Positions 1 through 11,696 are shown, counted from the first letter of the stretch. The stretch is 64,000 bases of DNA from Nonomuraea wenchangensis (GCF_900111685.1 NZ_FOHX01000002.1:307869-371868); one strand, 5' to 3'. Notes: generated by a model not told the origin, from the letters alone. Translations and numbers: made by a program.

Positions 1-2103
1 CTGGCCGTTGCAGTCCCAGATCTGCGCCAACGCGCCGTTGGCCTGCGAGGCGCCGTTGACGTCCAGGCACCGGCCCGACCCCACGCCCTTGAGCGCCCCC
101 GTGTTCCCCGACGGCTGGCCACCGGGGCCGGCGGACGCCATCACGGCCTGGGCTCCCGCGGGCCAGGCGCCGTTGGTGACGGTGACGTTGTTGTTCACCA
201 CGTTGCCGCGGTCGCCGTTGGTCACGTTGGTGCTGCCGTTGGTCGACCAGTTGCCGGTGACGGTGAAGTTCCCCATGTTCTCGCCGCCCCAGTAGTTGGC
301 GGTGGCCCAGGTCCCGGTGTTCGAGAGCACGTTGCCGGTGACGGTGTAGTACTTGGAGCCCTCGTCGAAGTAGATCCCGAACCAGCCGTTGGTGCGCAGG
401 CAGTGGTTGCCGCTGATCACCGCGTTCGGGTTCCACGACAGCGTGTAGATGCAGCCGCCGTCGGTCATCTGCTGCATGACGTCGTGCACGTAGTTGCCGA
501 TGAGCTTGTTGCCGGACGCGGTGGTGGGAGTGGTGTAGCGCGGCTGGTAGTTGTAGAGGCCGCGGTTGGCGTACTGGTTGCTGCCGCCCGGCTCGTTGGC
601 GCCCCAGCCGTACCCGATCGACATGCCGGTGTACGGCAGGTTGTAGACCTCGTTGTGCGAGACGTCGGTGTTGGTGACGTAGGTGGTCAGGACCGAGACG
701 ATGCCCCGGTAGTCCAGGCCGAGGTCGTGGATGCGGTTGTTGCTGACGGTGATGTTCCGGTTGACCATCCGCTGGTCGCTGGGGTGGTGCGCGTCGGCGC
801 GCACGCCGCCGACCACGACGCCGCCGGCCGAGCTCTGGGCGATCTCGGATCGGGTGACCGTGATGTCGCCGGCGCCCAGGCCGACGCCGCTGGCGTGCGC
901 GTTGGCGTCGTTGCCGATGCCCACGGCGGTCTGACCGAGGTTGACGAACCGGGAGTCGGTGAAGGTGACGTTGTTGGCCGCGGACACCTGCACGGCCGCC
1001 GGCATCTGCTGCCAGTGCGGCCGGGCGGCCTCGAACTGCTGGCAGCCCTCCTGGCAGGAGGTCAGCCTGTCGGCGGGCCAGCTCCAGGTGCCCGCGATGT
1101 AGGCGCCGGTCTGCTGGTCGGCGTAGCCCTGGTTGCCGCTGGCTCCGAGCCAGGTCGTGCCGGTGAACGTGATCCCGCTGAACGTGATGTGGTGCGCGGG
1201 TGCGTCGTAGGTGCCTCCGACGTTCACCAGGGACTGGAGAACCGGCAGCTCGACGTTGACGTTGCTCATGTTCTGCCCGGCGGCCGGGATGTAGTAGAGG
1301 ACGCCGGTGCCGGGGTTGATGTACCACTCTCCCGGCGCGTCCAGGAACTCGTAGGCGTTCTCCAGGTACAGCGGGCCCGCCCGGTGCGGCTGCGTGAAGG
1401 TGTCGTAGCCGAAGGTGTTGTTGTTCCAGCCGGGCTGCTGCATCGTGATGAAGTTCCCGCTGATGCTCTGCACCGTCACGTAGCGGTCCGTGAACGAACC
1501 CACGCTCTCCATCTGGACCCGGCTCTGGTCGGCGAGGTTGTTCAGGTAGCTCAGGGCGCTGTTGCCGAACCTCAGACCGGTGGTGGTGGCGGTGAAGTCG
1601 GACCGGTTCACGGTCGTGCGCGCCCGGGTGGCGACGGCGCCGTTGACGTACAGCTGCCGGGTGTCGATGCCGGTGCCGACGTTGGCGCGCCAGATGTTCT
1701 TCCCGGAGTCGGCCACGGTCCATCCGGTGACCGCTTTGGCTCCGCTGATGGCGGGGTGCGCGCCTGCGGCGGCCTGCCATTTGACGGTGTAGCCGTTGTT
1801 CCCGGAATCGGCGGCGGTCAGCCGGAGCGGCGCCGAGAGCCGGTACACCCCGTCGGCCAGTTCGACGACGATGTCCCCGGACATGGCGCCGTTCTGCGAA
1901 CGTACCGCCGTCTGCGCCGCGGACAACGAGCACGGCTGGGCGGACGTGCAGGCGGTGCCGGTGCCGGTGGGTGAGGCGTAGAGGGTCGTGGTGGCCGCGA
2001 GGGCCGGGGTGGCGGGGGCGACGAGGGCGAACGTCGCGGCCAGCGCCGCGACGATGCCGATGAGGAACGGTCTCAGCGCCGTGACGGGCGAAGCTGACTG
2101 CAC
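1..2103 (-). CDS. Secreted right-handed beta-helix protein with C-terminal ricin-type (CBM13) domain, partial
   Basis: A GTG start at 2103 follows an AAGGAA ribosome site. The first 36 or so residues form a Sec signal peptide ending TPALA-A. The next ~600 residues are Asn/Gly/Val-rich with repeated short strands (for example HHITFSGITFTG, NRNITVSNNRIHDLG, YTVTGNVLSNTG), the pattern of a right-handed parallel beta-helix like pectate lyases and GH141-type enzymes. The last ~30 visible residues begin a ricin B lectin repeat ([14 protein letters not shown], then QIWDCNG), so the 3' end lies outside the window. It probably acts outside the cell on pectin or another complex plant polysaccharide. 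The exact glycosidase or lyase family cannot be fixed by eye; GH141 is one candidate. Confidence 0.85.
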   Translation of the reverse strand, partial: MQSASPVTALRPFLIGIVAALAATFALVAPATPALAATTTLYASPTGTGTACTSAQPCSLSAAQTAVRSQNGAMSGDIVVELADGVYRLSAPLRLTAADSGNNGYTVKWQAAAGAHPAISGAKAVTGWTVADSGKNIWRANVGTGIDTRQLYVNGAVATRARTTVNRSDFTATTTGLRFGNSALSYLNNLADQSRVQMESVGSFTDRYVTVQSISGNFITMQQPGWNNNTFGYDTFTQPHRAGPLYLENAYEFLDAPGEWYINPGTGVLYYIPAAGQNMSNVNVELPVLQSLVNVGGTYDAPAHHITFSGITFTGTTWLGASGNQGYADQQTGAYIAGTWSWPADRLTSCQEGCQQFEAARPHWQQMPAAVQVSAANNVTFTDSRFVNLGQTAVGIGNDANAHASGVGLGAGDITVTRSEIAQSSAGGVVVGGVRADAHHPSDQRMVNRNITVSNNRIHDLGLDYRGIVSVLTTYVTNTDVSHNEVYNLPYTGMSIGYGWGANEPGGSNQYANRGLYNYQPRYTTPTTASGNKLIGNYVHDVMQQMTDGGCIYTLSWNPNAVISGNHCLRTNGWFGIYFDEGSKYYTVTGNVLSNTGTWATANYWGGENMGNFTVTGNWSTNGSTNVTNGDRGNVVNNNVTVTNGAWPAGAQAVMASAGPGGQPSGNTGALKGVGSGRCLDVNGASQANGALAQIWDCNGQ

Positions 2104-2186
2104 AGTGGTTCCTTCGGGGGGTGCGGGTGTGGCCGGGTCACGCTCTGCTCAGGCAGGTGACGCCCTTCCGAGGGCCTTCGCCTCCC

Positions 2187-2215
2187 ATTACGTTGTGAGT
2201 CTCGAAACCCGTCAA
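2187..2215 (-). promoter_or_regulatory. Putative sigma-70 type promoter of the beta-helix gene
   Basis: On the minus strand there is a -35 TTGACG (2215-2210) and a -10 CGTAAT (2192-2187) separated by 17 nt, about 85 nt upstream of the GTG start at 2103. The -35 is good and the -10 is weak. The call is based on sequence only. Confidence 0.4.
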
Positions 2216-2334
2216 GACCTTAAGCCCGCTTATTTCACTCTTTGCACACCGTGCATCTTGCCCTGGTTAGCCGATTCGGGCTATTGACCAGCGTGAATTC
2301 CCGCACCGCGTCCGCCGGCGCCGATCGGCCTCGC

Positions 2335-2347
2335 ATGAACCGTTCAT
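2335..2347. promoter_or_regulatory. Palindromic operator candidate ATGAAC-C-GTTCAT
   Basis: A perfect 6+1+6 inverted repeat in the divergent region between the beta-helix gene and the FadR-type regulator. Relatives lie at 3197-3209 (ATGAAC-G-TTTCAT) and 10044-10056 (GTGAAA-G-TTTCAC), each upstream of a gene with the same lectin module. It is likely bound by the GntR regulator at 2435-3172, which it would also autoregulate. Confidence 0.55.
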
Positions 2348-2434
2348 ATGTGTCCTACTCATCGGCCCGGCCTCCGAGCCTGGGAGGGCGACCTCATCAG
2401 CCATACTTTGCAGGAACGGCGAGGAGGAAGCACA

Positions 2435-3172
2435 GTGACCGACACCCCCCACGAGAGCGGATACCGGCCGGGCTACGAGGTGGCGGCCGAGCAGGTACTC
2501 GAACTGATCGTCCGGCTCGGCCTGCGTCCCGGCGACCGCATGCCGACCGAGAACGAGCTGGCCCGGCAACTGGGCACCAGCCGCACCGTGGTGCGCGAGG
2601 CGGTGAAGATCCTCTCCGCGCTCGGCCGGGTGCGCGCCCAGAAGGGCCGCGGCCTGTACGTGGCCGACGGCGAGGGGATGTTCGGCACCGGGCGCTGGGC
2701 CTCCTTCTTCCTCCCGACCGACCTCGACCACGTCTACATGCTGTTCGAATTCCGCCGGGCGCAGGAGATGGAGACCAGCAGGCTGGCCGCCCGCCGCGCC
2801 ACCCCCGCCGAGCTGAGGGCCATCGAGGAGGCGGCCGGTGTGTGCCGCCACGGCTTCGAGACCGGGCAGGAAGACCTGTTCGTCAAGGGCGACAACGCCT
2901 TTCACGCCGCCATCGCCACGGCCTCGCACAACATGTTCCTCCAGGTGGCGGTGCGAGAGGCCCGCAGGCTGCAGGCGCAGTCCAACCTCATCGGGCTGAG
3001 CGGCTCGGTGGGCGGGCACGCCGCCAAGGCCGTCGAGGAGCACGACGCCATCTACCGCGCCATCCACGCCGGCGACCCGGAAGCGGCCGCCCAGGCCGCG
3101 GCCACGCACATCGACAACACCCTCGACGACTACCGCAGAGAGATCCAGCAGCGCCTCTTCTCGTCCCAGTGA
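2435..3172 (+). CDS. GntR-family (FadR/FCD subfamily) transcriptional regulator
   Basis: About 245 residues. The N-terminal winged helix-turn-helix shows the GntR pattern: LGLRPGDRMPTENELARQLG followed by SRTVVREAVKILSALG. The C-terminal two-thirds is all-helical with the FCD-type pattern (FEFRRAQEMETSRLAARR, FHAAIATASHN, EEHDAIYRAI), which in this family binds a small carboxylate or sugar-acid ligand. I place the start at GTG 2435 because GAGGAGGA lies 6 nt upstream; a longer reading from 2348 has no ribosome site. It sits between two secreted polysaccharide-degrading genes with palindromes on both sides of it, so it is probably their local repressor. The effector is unknown. Confidence 0.9.
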   Translation: MTDTPHESGYRPGYEVAAEQVLELIVRLGLRPGDRMPTENELARQLGTSRTVVREAVKILSALGRVRAQKGRGLYVADGEGMFGTGRWASFFLPTDLDHVYMLFEFRRAQEMETSRLAARRATPAELRAIEEAAGVCRHGFETGQEDLFVKGDNAFHAAIATASHNMFLQVAVREARRLQAQSNLIGLSGSVGGHAAKAVEEHDAIYRAIHAGDPEAAAQAAATHIDNTLDDYRREIQQRLFSSQ

Positions 3173-3196
3173 TCCGGCCGTCCGCACCGGCGACGG

Positions 3197-3209
3197 ATGA
3201 ACGTTTCAT
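3197..3209. promoter_or_regulatory. Second copy of the rTGAAm-N-kTTCAy operator
   Basis: ATGAAC-G-TTTCAT, one mismatch from a perfect palindrome, 64 nt upstream of the -35 box of the GH54 gene and just after the regulator's stop codon. Confidence 0.5.
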
Positions 3210-3273
3210 GGAGCCCGGCCACCAGCGTCACCGATGAGCGCGCCTGCGGCAGGCCGCCGGACAGGACCGAGCC

Positions 3274-6033
<2,760 letters not shown>

Positions 6034-6034
6034 G

Positions 6035-6862
6035 TCAGCCCTTCGTGGAACCGGCCGTGACGCCGTCGGCGATCTGGCGCTGGAGGAACAGATAGATCAT
6101 CAGTACGGGTACGGCGGCGATCAGCACTCCCGAGGCGAAGCCGGGGACGTCGTCGGAATACTGTCCGCGCAGCGCGTTGACCCCGATCATGAGGGTGCGA
6201 TGCTCGGGCGACGGCATCATGAGCAGGGAGATGAGCACGTCGTTCCAGCAGAACAGGGCGTCGAGGATGCCGACCGACAGCAGCGCGGGAACGCCCAGCG
6301 GAAGCATGATCCGCCGGTACACGCCGTACACCGTGTTCCCGTCGATCCTGGCCGCGTCCACGATCTCCGCGGGGATGGTCCGGTAGTGGCTGGTCATCAG
6401 GAAGACGGTGAAGGGCAGGAACTGCGCGACGTAGGCCAGGATCAGTCCCGGATAGGTGTCGATGAGCCCGAGGTCGGCCATGATCCTGGTGAGCGGCACC
6501 ATGATCACCTGGAACGGCACGAACAGTCCCGCGAGACAGCCCAGGAAGACCATCGAAGAGCCGCGGAACCGCAGCTGACTCAGCGCGAACCCCGCCATCG
6601 ACCCCAACAGCAGCAGCAGGGCCACGGCGAACGCCACGACGACGAACGAGTTGACGAAGTAGCGCGCCATTCCGGCGCCGGCCCACGCCTCGGCGAGGTT
6701 GTCCCAGCTCAGGGAGCCCGCCGGGGAGAACCGGTCGAGGATGTAGTCGCGGCGGGTCTTCATCGCGACGTTGCCGGTGAACACGAGAGGATAGATCGTC
6801 GCCAGCGCGAGGAGCGCCATCGGGACGGCGGCCACCCACCTGACCAAACGCCTGCCGGCCAT
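6035..6862 (-). CDS. Carbohydrate ABC transporter permease, MalG/CUT1 type
   Basis: 275 residues with about six membrane segments and the EAA loop of the inner-membrane subunit (EIVDAARIDGNTVYGVYRRI, then MLPLGVP). The start codon overlaps the stop of the upstream permease (TGATG), indicating translational coupling. It pairs with 6862-7824 and the binding protein 7829-9106 to import an oligosaccharide or sugar acid. No ATPase gene is in the cluster; CUT1 systems of actinomycetes often use a shared MsiK-type ATPase encoded elsewhere. Confidence 0.92.
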   Translation of the reverse strand: MAGRRLVRWVAAVPMALLALATIYPLVFTGNVAMKTRRDYILDRFSPAGSLSWDNLAEAWAGAGMARYFVNSFVVVAFAVALLLLLGSMAGFALSQLRFRGSSMVFLGCLAGLFVPFQVIMVPLTRIMADLGLIDTYPGLILAYVAQFLPFTVFLMTSHYRTIPAEIVDAARIDGNTVYGVYRRIMLPLGVPALLSVGILDALFCWNDVLISLLMMPSPEHRTLMIGVNALRGQYSDDVPGFASGVLIAAVPVLMIYLFLQRQIADGVTAGSTKG

Positions 6863-7824
6863 CAGTCCTGCCTCCCCGAGCGGCGGAGCAGGGTGATCTG
6901 CAGGAGCCCCACCACGAGCATGACGACGAAGAGAACCGTCGAGGCGGCCGAGGCGAGCGCCGGCTGGTTCATCTGTCCCTGCTGGTGCCAGATGTAGAAC
7001 TCCGGCAGGTAGGTCGATCCCTCCGGACCGCCGTTGGTCATGACGAAGAGCAGGCCGAACATGGACGTCAGCATCCCGATCATCGTGGTCACGAAGACGA
7101 ACTGGATGGTGCGGGTCAGGCTCGGGATGATCACGTGCCAGATCGTCCGGCGGAGCGACGCGCCGTCCACGCGGGCGGCGTCCAGCAGCGAGGCGTCCAG
7201 GGTGCTGAACCCGGCGAGGAACACCACCAGGGCCATCCCGAACGTCGCCCAGATGTGCACGCCGACGACCGTGAACATGGCGACGCCCGGATCGCCGAGC
7301 CAGTCGACGGGGCCGACGCCGACCGTCCCGAGGAGGGCGTTCAACGGGCCGTCGTACCCGAGCAGGAGGTTGAAGATCGCGCCGACGATCACCGGCGAGA
7401 GCACGGCAGGGAAGAAGTAGACGCTGCGGTAGACCCGGTGACCCGGCACGCGCAGATAGATGAAGGTCGCGAGCAGACCCGGGATCGCCACCGCCACGGG
7501 AAGCAGCAGCACCAGCAGCCCGACGTTGCGCAGCGAGGTGCGGAACAACGGGTCGCCGGCCAGCTCCAGGTAGTTGCTCAGGCCGACCGGGGTTCCGTTG
7601 AGCTCGCCGTCACCGGTGAAGGAGAAGTTGACCCCGAGGACCAGCGGCCACAGCCGCAGCCCCACGATGATCAGTACGGCCGGGGCCACCAGGACGTAGG
7701 GGGCGATGCGCTCCGCCCGCCCCCGACGGGCGTCCCGGCGGCGTCCCCGGTGCGTGACGGTCGCCGCGCCGGCCCGCCCGGAGCCGGCCGGGCGGACCAA
7801 CCGCGACGGGCTTTCGATCGGCAC
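6862..7824 (-). CDS. Carbohydrate ABC transporter permease, MalF/CUT1 type
   Basis: 320 residues. A basic, Arg-rich cytoplasmic N-terminus is followed by about six membrane spans and the EAA loop (SLLDAARVDGASLRRTIWHV then IIPSL). It lies 4 nt downstream of the substrate-binding protein gene and overlaps the next permease by one base, so it belongs to the same operon. Partner of 6035-6862 in the membrane channel. Confidence 0.92.
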   Translation of the reverse strand: MPIESPSRLVRPAGSGRAGAATVTHRGRRRDARRGRAERIAPYVLVAPAVLIIVGLRLWPLVLGVNFSFTGDGELNGTPVGLSNYLELAGDPLFRTSLRNVGLLVLLLPVAVAIPGLLATFIYLRVPGHRVYRSVYFFPAVLSPVIVGAIFNLLLGYDGPLNALLGTVGVGPVDWLGDPGVAMFTVVGVHIWATFGMALVVFLAGFSTLDASLLDAARVDGASLRRTIWHVIIPSLTRTIQFVFVTTMIGMLTSMFGLLFVMTNGGPEGSTYLPEFYIWHQQGQMNQPALASAASTVLFVVMLVVGLLQITLLRRSGRQD

Positions 7825-7828
7825 GCGG

Positions 7829-9106
7829 TCAGCTCGCCCGGTCGGAGGCGGCCAGCTGCTCCACGACCTTGTCCACGGTGGTCGAACCGCTCAGGAGCTG
7901 CTGGGACAGTCTGCCCATCAGATCCAGGGTCTTGGAGGACAGCGCCACGTGCAGCGCGGGTCTGCCGGTCTTGATCTCGGACGCGATCGCGGCGACGGCC
8001 GGGCCGGCCTGCGCGAAGTCGATCGTCGTGTCGGACGCGATCGCGCCGGCCTTCGCGTAGAACGCCGTCAGGGCGTCGGTCGAGGTCAGGGAGCGCACCA
8101 GGTCGGCGGCCAGCGCGGGGTCCTTCGTCCACTTGGCGACCGCGTAGCCGATGCCGCCGTCGTACGGAAGGCTCGGGGTGGCTCCATCGGTAACGACCGG
8201 GGCCTGCATGACGCCGATCTTGTCGGGCGGCAGGAACTCCCCGAAGTCCTTCCAGTGCCCGACGTCCGACATCAGCCCGATGATGTGCGCGGCCTTACCG
8301 GTCTCGAAGACCCGGAAGATGTCGGTGAACATCGCGGTGGAGTTGGCGCCGTCGTTGTTCAGCCCCTTGTCGCCGGCCTCCTTCCACAGCTCGAAGATCC
8401 GCCGCACGTGCGGAGAGGTCCAGTCGCGCTTCCCGGCGATCCAGTCGTCGTACTCCTGGGGCGTCAGGACGCCGGACCCGAGGCCCGACAGGAAGAACTG
8501 GATTCCGGCGCCTTCCTTGTTGCCGAGCGCGAAGCAGGTGGCCCCGGTCGCCTTCTTGACTGCGGCGCAGCCGCTCACGAACTCGTCCCAGGTCTTGGGC
8601 GGGTCGGCCGGGTCGAGGCCGGCCTTCTCGTAGAGCGCCTTGTTGTAGTAGATCGGGTGCCCCTGCAGGGTCACCGGCGCGGCGTAGGTCTTGCCGTCCT
8701 TGCTGAAGGCGTCCCAGCCCGCCAGCCGGCTCTTGTCCTCGGCCACGTACTGGTCCAGCGGGAGGAGCGCGTCGACCCGGTCGCGGATCTGCCCTCCCCC
8801 GTTGAAGAGCATGACGTCGGGCCCCTTGCCGGCCTGGATCGCCGTGCCGAGCAGGGTGTAGTACTGGTCGAACGGCTGGGCGACGAACTCGACGGTGAGC
8901 CCGGGATGCCGCTTGGCGAAGTCGGCCTTGGCCTTCTCGATGTAGTCGGCCGCGGCCGGCTCACCGGACTTCCAGTCCCAGACCAAGAGCTTCTGCTGCT
9001 CCTGCGCCGAGTCCCCGGATGGTGACTGGGGCCTGGCCGCGCTCCCGCAACCGGCCGAGACCAGCGCCATGACCATCAAGGCCGACCATAATGCTCGCTG
9101 CTTCAT
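7829..9106 (-). CDS. Sugar ABC transporter substrate-binding lipoprotein
   Basis: About 425 residues. I start at ATG 9106 (MKQRALWSALMVMALVSAGC), which gives a clean lipoprotein signal with lipobox VSAGC; a longer TTG reading from 9145 adds 13 residues before the signal. The body has the extracellular solute-binding family 1 pattern (LLVWDWKSGEPAAADYIEKA, GKGPDVMLFNGGG, WTKDPALAADLVRSLTS). First gene of the operon 4849-9106. The ligand is not readable from sequence; the enolase-superfamily gene downstream suggests an acidic sugar or a product of pectin or hemicellulose breakdown. Confidence 0.9.
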   Translation of the reverse strand: MKQRALWSALMVMALVSAGCGSAARPQSPSGDSAQEQQKLLVWDWKSGEPAAADYIEKAKADFAKRHPGLTVEFVAQPFDQYYTLLGTAIQAGKGPDVMLFNGGGQIRDRVDALLPLDQYVAEDKSRLAGWDAFSKDGKTYAAPVTLQGHPIYYNKALYEKAGLDPADPPKTWDEFVSGCAAVKKATGATCFALGNKEGAGIQFFLSGLGSGVLTPQEYDDWIAGKRDWTSPHVRRIFELWKEAGDKGLNNDGANSTAMFTDIFRVFETGKAAHIIGLMSDVGHWKDFGEFLPPDKIGVMQAPVVTDGATPSLPYDGGIGYAVAKWTKDPALAADLVRSLTSTDALTAFYAKAGAIASDTTIDFAQAGPAVAAIASEIKTGRPALHVALSSKTLDLMGRLSQQLLSGSTTVDKVVEQLAASDRAS

Positions 9107-9157
9107 CGCTGCCCGCTTTCCCAAGGACCGCTGGACCAGGCGCAAACATAATTCGTA

Positions 9158-9172
9158 TGACGTATAACGTCA
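9158..9172. promoter_or_regulatory. Operator candidate TGACGT-ATA-ACGTCA
   Basis: A perfect 6+3+6 palindrome in the divergent promoter region between the ABC operon (start 9106) and the FadR-type regulator (start 9234). A related TCGTAT half occurs at 9153 and again near 9184, so there may be two binding sites. Likely bound by the regulator at 9234-10004. Confidence 0.5.
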
Positions 9173-9233
9173 ATAGGGACTGTCGTATACTGACGCGGTG
9201 GCGCCGCCACGTGCCAGGCCACCGGAGGGATCA

Positions 9234-10004
9234 ATGACGGCATCGCAGGAAGCGCCTGGCGGCGTCCCGGCGCAACCGGCCTGGGTACGACGACCCGCCA
9301 GTCTCGCCAGAGCGGTGACAGCCGAGCTGGTGGAGCGCATCGTTCGCGGGGTGCACCCGCCGGGCACCTCGCTGCCCCCCGAGCCCGCGCTCTGCGAAGC
9401 CTTCTCCGTGAGCCGCACCGTCGTGCGGGAGGCGGTGAAGATCCTGCAGGAGAAGGGGCTGGTGCAGGTCCGCCAGGGCGCCGGCACCATGGTGACCCCG
9501 CCGTCGATGTGGGACATGCTCGACGAGCTCGTTCTCGCCGCGACCATCGCCGCGGAGGAGAGCCTGGCGATTCTCGACGACCTCGTCGTCACCCGGCGCG
9601 TGCTGGAGTCCGACATGGCCAACGTCACCGCCCGCGTGGCCGGGCCGGAGACCGTGGAGCAGCTGCGGGCGCTGGTGGACCGGATGGACGAGCTCGTGGA
9701 CGACCCGATGACGTACGCCGAGAGCGACCGCGCCTTCCACGACACGATCATGCAGGCGTCGGGGAACCGCATCGCCCGTGGCGTCGTACGGGCGCTGGAG
9801 AGCCAGGTCCTCAGCACCGCCCGCTACCTCGGCCGGACCGAGCGGGCGCTCTGCGTGGCGTCGAACCTCGGCCACCGCCGCATCTACGAGCGCATCGCCG
9901 CCCACGATCCCGCGGGCGCCGCCGAGGCGATGTTCAATCACATCACCGAGGCCTGGATCGTGCGCCGCAGCGGCCCGGCCGACCCCGTACGGCTGCGGCG
10001 TTAG
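9234..10004 (+). CDS. GntR-family (FadR/FCD subfamily) transcriptional regulator
   Basis: 256 residues. The GntR winged helix spans about residues 20-85 (SLPPEPALCEAFSVSRTVVR, EAVKILQEKGLVQVRQGAGT). The FCD ligand domain follows, with the metal and ligand histidines expected from SDRAFHDTIMQASGN and FNHITEAW. Start chosen at ATG 9234, preceded by GGAGGG; a GTG at 9198 would add 12 residues. It is divergent from the sugar ABC/enolase operon and probably represses it until a sugar acid binds. It belongs to the same subfamily as 2435-3172 but the two differ clearly in sequence, so they probably have separate targets. Confidence 0.9.
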   Translation: MTASQEAPGGVPAQPAWVRRPASLARAVTAELVERIVRGVHPPGTSLPPEPALCEAFSVSRTVVREAVKILQEKGLVQVRQGAGTMVTPPSMWDMLDELVLAATIAAEESLAILDDLVVTRRVLESDMANVTARVAGPETVEQLRALVDRMDELVDDPMTYAESDRAFHDTIMQASGNRIARGVVRALESQVLSTARYLGRTERALCVASNLGHRRIYERIAAHDPAGAAEAMFNHITEAWIVRRSGPADPVRLRR

Positions 10005-10043
10005 CGCCCGTCCGCGCCCTCGGAACCGATTCGATCGCGGACT

Positions 10044-10056
10044 GTGAAAGTTTCAC
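10044..10056. promoter_or_regulatory. Third copy of the rTGAAm-N-kTTCAy operator
   Basis: GTGAAA-G-TTTCAC, a perfect 6+1+6 palindrome, 100 nt upstream of the TTGACA box of the esterase gene. It matches the sites at 2335 and 3197 in spacing and core. Confidence 0.5.
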
Positions 10057-10156
10057 CGCGGCCCGTCAGCGGTGGCCGCGGCCGCTTCTCCTGGTCAGGC
10101 GCCGCAGCGACGGGGTCGTCTCAGGCGCGGGTTCTCGACGTCGCGGAGGCCGAGTC

Positions 10157-10184
10157 TTGACAGGTCTTGTCACGGTCATATTTG
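10157..10184 (+). promoter_or_regulatory. Promoter of the CE1-like esterase gene
   Basis: TTGACA at 10157-10162, then 12 nt, then GTCATATTTGCT; a possible -10 is TATTTG at 10179. It matches the block at 3274 without gaps. Of the 318 bp between genes here, this block, the palindrome at 10044 and the one at 10247 are the recognisable signals. Confidence 0.55.
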
Positions 10185-10246
10185 CTCCGCTGCACCATCG
10201 CCTCCAGCCTCAGGAAAGAAAGGAGATCCCCTTGAGTCGGCGTTGA

Positions 10247-10258
10247 GTTAGCGCTAAC
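10247..10258. promoter_or_regulatory. LacI-type palindrome GTTAGCGCTAAC
   Basis: A perfect 12-bp palindrome with the AGCGCT core typical of LacI-family operators, located downstream of the promoter and 64 nt before the esterase start. No LacI gene is adjacent, so it may be read by the regulator at 34636 or, more likely because the flanks differ, by one outside the window. Confidence 0.5.
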
Positions 10259-10322
10259 AAAGGCGGTGGAAATGGCTTTCCTTCTGCGTGTTTCACCCCC
10301 CGAGAACGGCAAAGGAATTCGC

Positions 10323-11681
10323 GTGATGTCGAGGCTCAGATACCTCTTCACCGCTATCGCGTCCGCTGTACTGCTCGTCGTCCTGGCCACGGTGCACGCG
10401 GCCCTGGGCGACAGCGCGCCCCCGCGCCCCGCGCAACAGAGCGCCCTCGCGGGCACCGCGGGATGCGGCAGGACCCCGACGCTGAGAAGCGGTTCGCAGT
10501 CGATCACGACCAGCGGGAAAAACCGTAACTTTATCCTGAGAATTCCGGATAACTACAACAACAACACCCAGTACAGGCTGATTTTCGGATTCCACTGGAA
10601 TGGCGGCACCGCCAACGATGTCGACGGCGGCGGAACCAGCGGATACCCCTGGTCCTATTACGGGCTCAGGGCATTGTCGAACAACACCGCCATCTTCGTC
10701 GCGCCTCAGGGCTTCAACAACGGCTGGGCCAACTCGGGCGGTGAGGACGTCACCTTCGTCGACGACATGATCCGGCGGATCGAGGCCGACCTCTGTGTGG
10801 ACACCTCCCAGCGCTTCGCCATGGGCTTCAGCTACGGCGGCGGCATGAGCTACGCGCTCGCGTGCGCCAGGGCGACGGTCTTCCGCGCCGTGGCGGTCTA
10901 CTCCGGCGGCCAGCTCAGCGGGTGCAGCGGCGGCAACGAGCCCATCGCGTACATCGGGCTGCACGGCCTCAGGGATCCGGTGCTCAACATCTCCGCGGGC
11001 CGCTCGCTGCGTGACAGGTTCGTCAGGAACAACGGCTGCACCGCACAGAACCCGCCGGAGCCGGCGCAGGGCAGCCTGACGCACGTCGTCACCAACTACT
11101 CGGGATGCCGGGCGGGCTATCCGGTCGCATGGGCGGCGTTCGACGCCGGCCACACCCCCGGTCCCGTGGACGGGAAGCCCGGTGACTTCGAGCCCGGCGA
11201 GAACTCCTGGACCAGGCCGGTGGTGTGGAACTTCTTCACGCAGTTCGGAGGCGGCGACCCGAACCCGACACCGACCGCCACGGTCAGTCCGCCGACGTCA
11301 GGCGCGCTCAAGGGTGCGGCGTCGGGCCGGTGCCTGGACGTCAACGGAGCCTCGCAGGCCAACGGCGCGCAGGCGCAGATCTGGGACTGCAACGGCCAGT
11401 CCAACCAGCAGTGGACCTCCACCAGCTCCGGTGAGCTGCGGGTCTACGGCGGCAAGTGCCTCGACGTCAACGGCGCCGGCACCGCCGACGGCACCAGCGT
11501 GATCATCTGGGACTGCAACGGTCAGAACAACCAGAAATGGCGCCTCAACACCGACGGCACCATCACGGCGGTGGGCGCGAACAAGTGCCTGGACGTGTCC
11601 GGATACGGCACCGCCAACGGCACCAAGGTGCAGATCTGGACCTGCACCGGCGCCACCAACCAGAAGTGGGCCCGCGCCTGA
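10323..11681 (+). CDS. Secreted CE1-like (feruloyl/acetylxylan-type) esterase with C-terminal CBM13
   Basis: 452 residues from GTG 10323 (AAGGA 6 nt upstream; ATG 10326 is an alternative). A signal anchor or signal peptide (~residues 5-30) is followed by an alpha/beta-hydrolase domain of the polyhydroxybutyrate-depolymerase/feruloyl-esterase type. The nucleophile elbow is GFSYGGG with Ser170; HGLRDPV and DAGHTPGP probably carry the Asp and His. A Pro/Thr linker leads to a CBM13 domain (~residues 330-452) almost identical to that of the GH54 enzyme. It would release ferulate or acetyl groups from arabinoxylan, complementing the arabinofuranosidase. Family members also include LpqC-like proteins, so ester specificity is inferred from context. 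Confidence 0.87.
   Translation: MMSRLRYLFTAIASAVLLVVLATVHAALGDSAPPRPAQQSALAGTAGCGRTPTLRSGSQSITTSGKNRNFILRIPDNYNNNTQYRLIFGFHWNGGTANDVDGGGTSGYPWSYYGLRALSNNTAIFVAPQGFNNGWANSGGEDVTFVDDMIRRIEADLCVDTSQRFAMGFSYGGGMSYALACARATVFRAVAVYSGGQLSGCSGGNEPIAYIGLHGLRDPVLNISAGRSLRDRFVRNNGCTAQNPPEPAQGSLTHVVTNYSGCRAGYPVAWAAFDAGHTPGPVDGKPGDFEPGENSWTRPVVWNFFTQFGGGDPNPTPTATVSPPTSGALKGAASGRCLDVNGASQANGAQAQIWDCNGQSNQQWTSTSSGELRVYGGKCLDVNGAGTADGTSVIIWDCNGQNNQKWRLNTDGTITAVGANKCLDVSGYGTANGTKVQIWTCTGATNQKWARA
11322..11669 (+). repeat. CBM13 module copy C, near-identical to 3500-3847
   Basis: Collinear with copy B over 348 bp without gaps, within the C-terminal lectin domain of the esterase. Confidence 0.85.
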
Positions 11682-11696
11682 CATCTGACCACGCGT

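Noticed and set aside
403..1974. A 523-codon plus-strand open frame
   Set aside because: It lies opposite the beta-helix gene; its Val/Arg/Gly-rich sequence has no domain pattern and no ribosome site, as expected for an antisense frame in GC-rich DNA.
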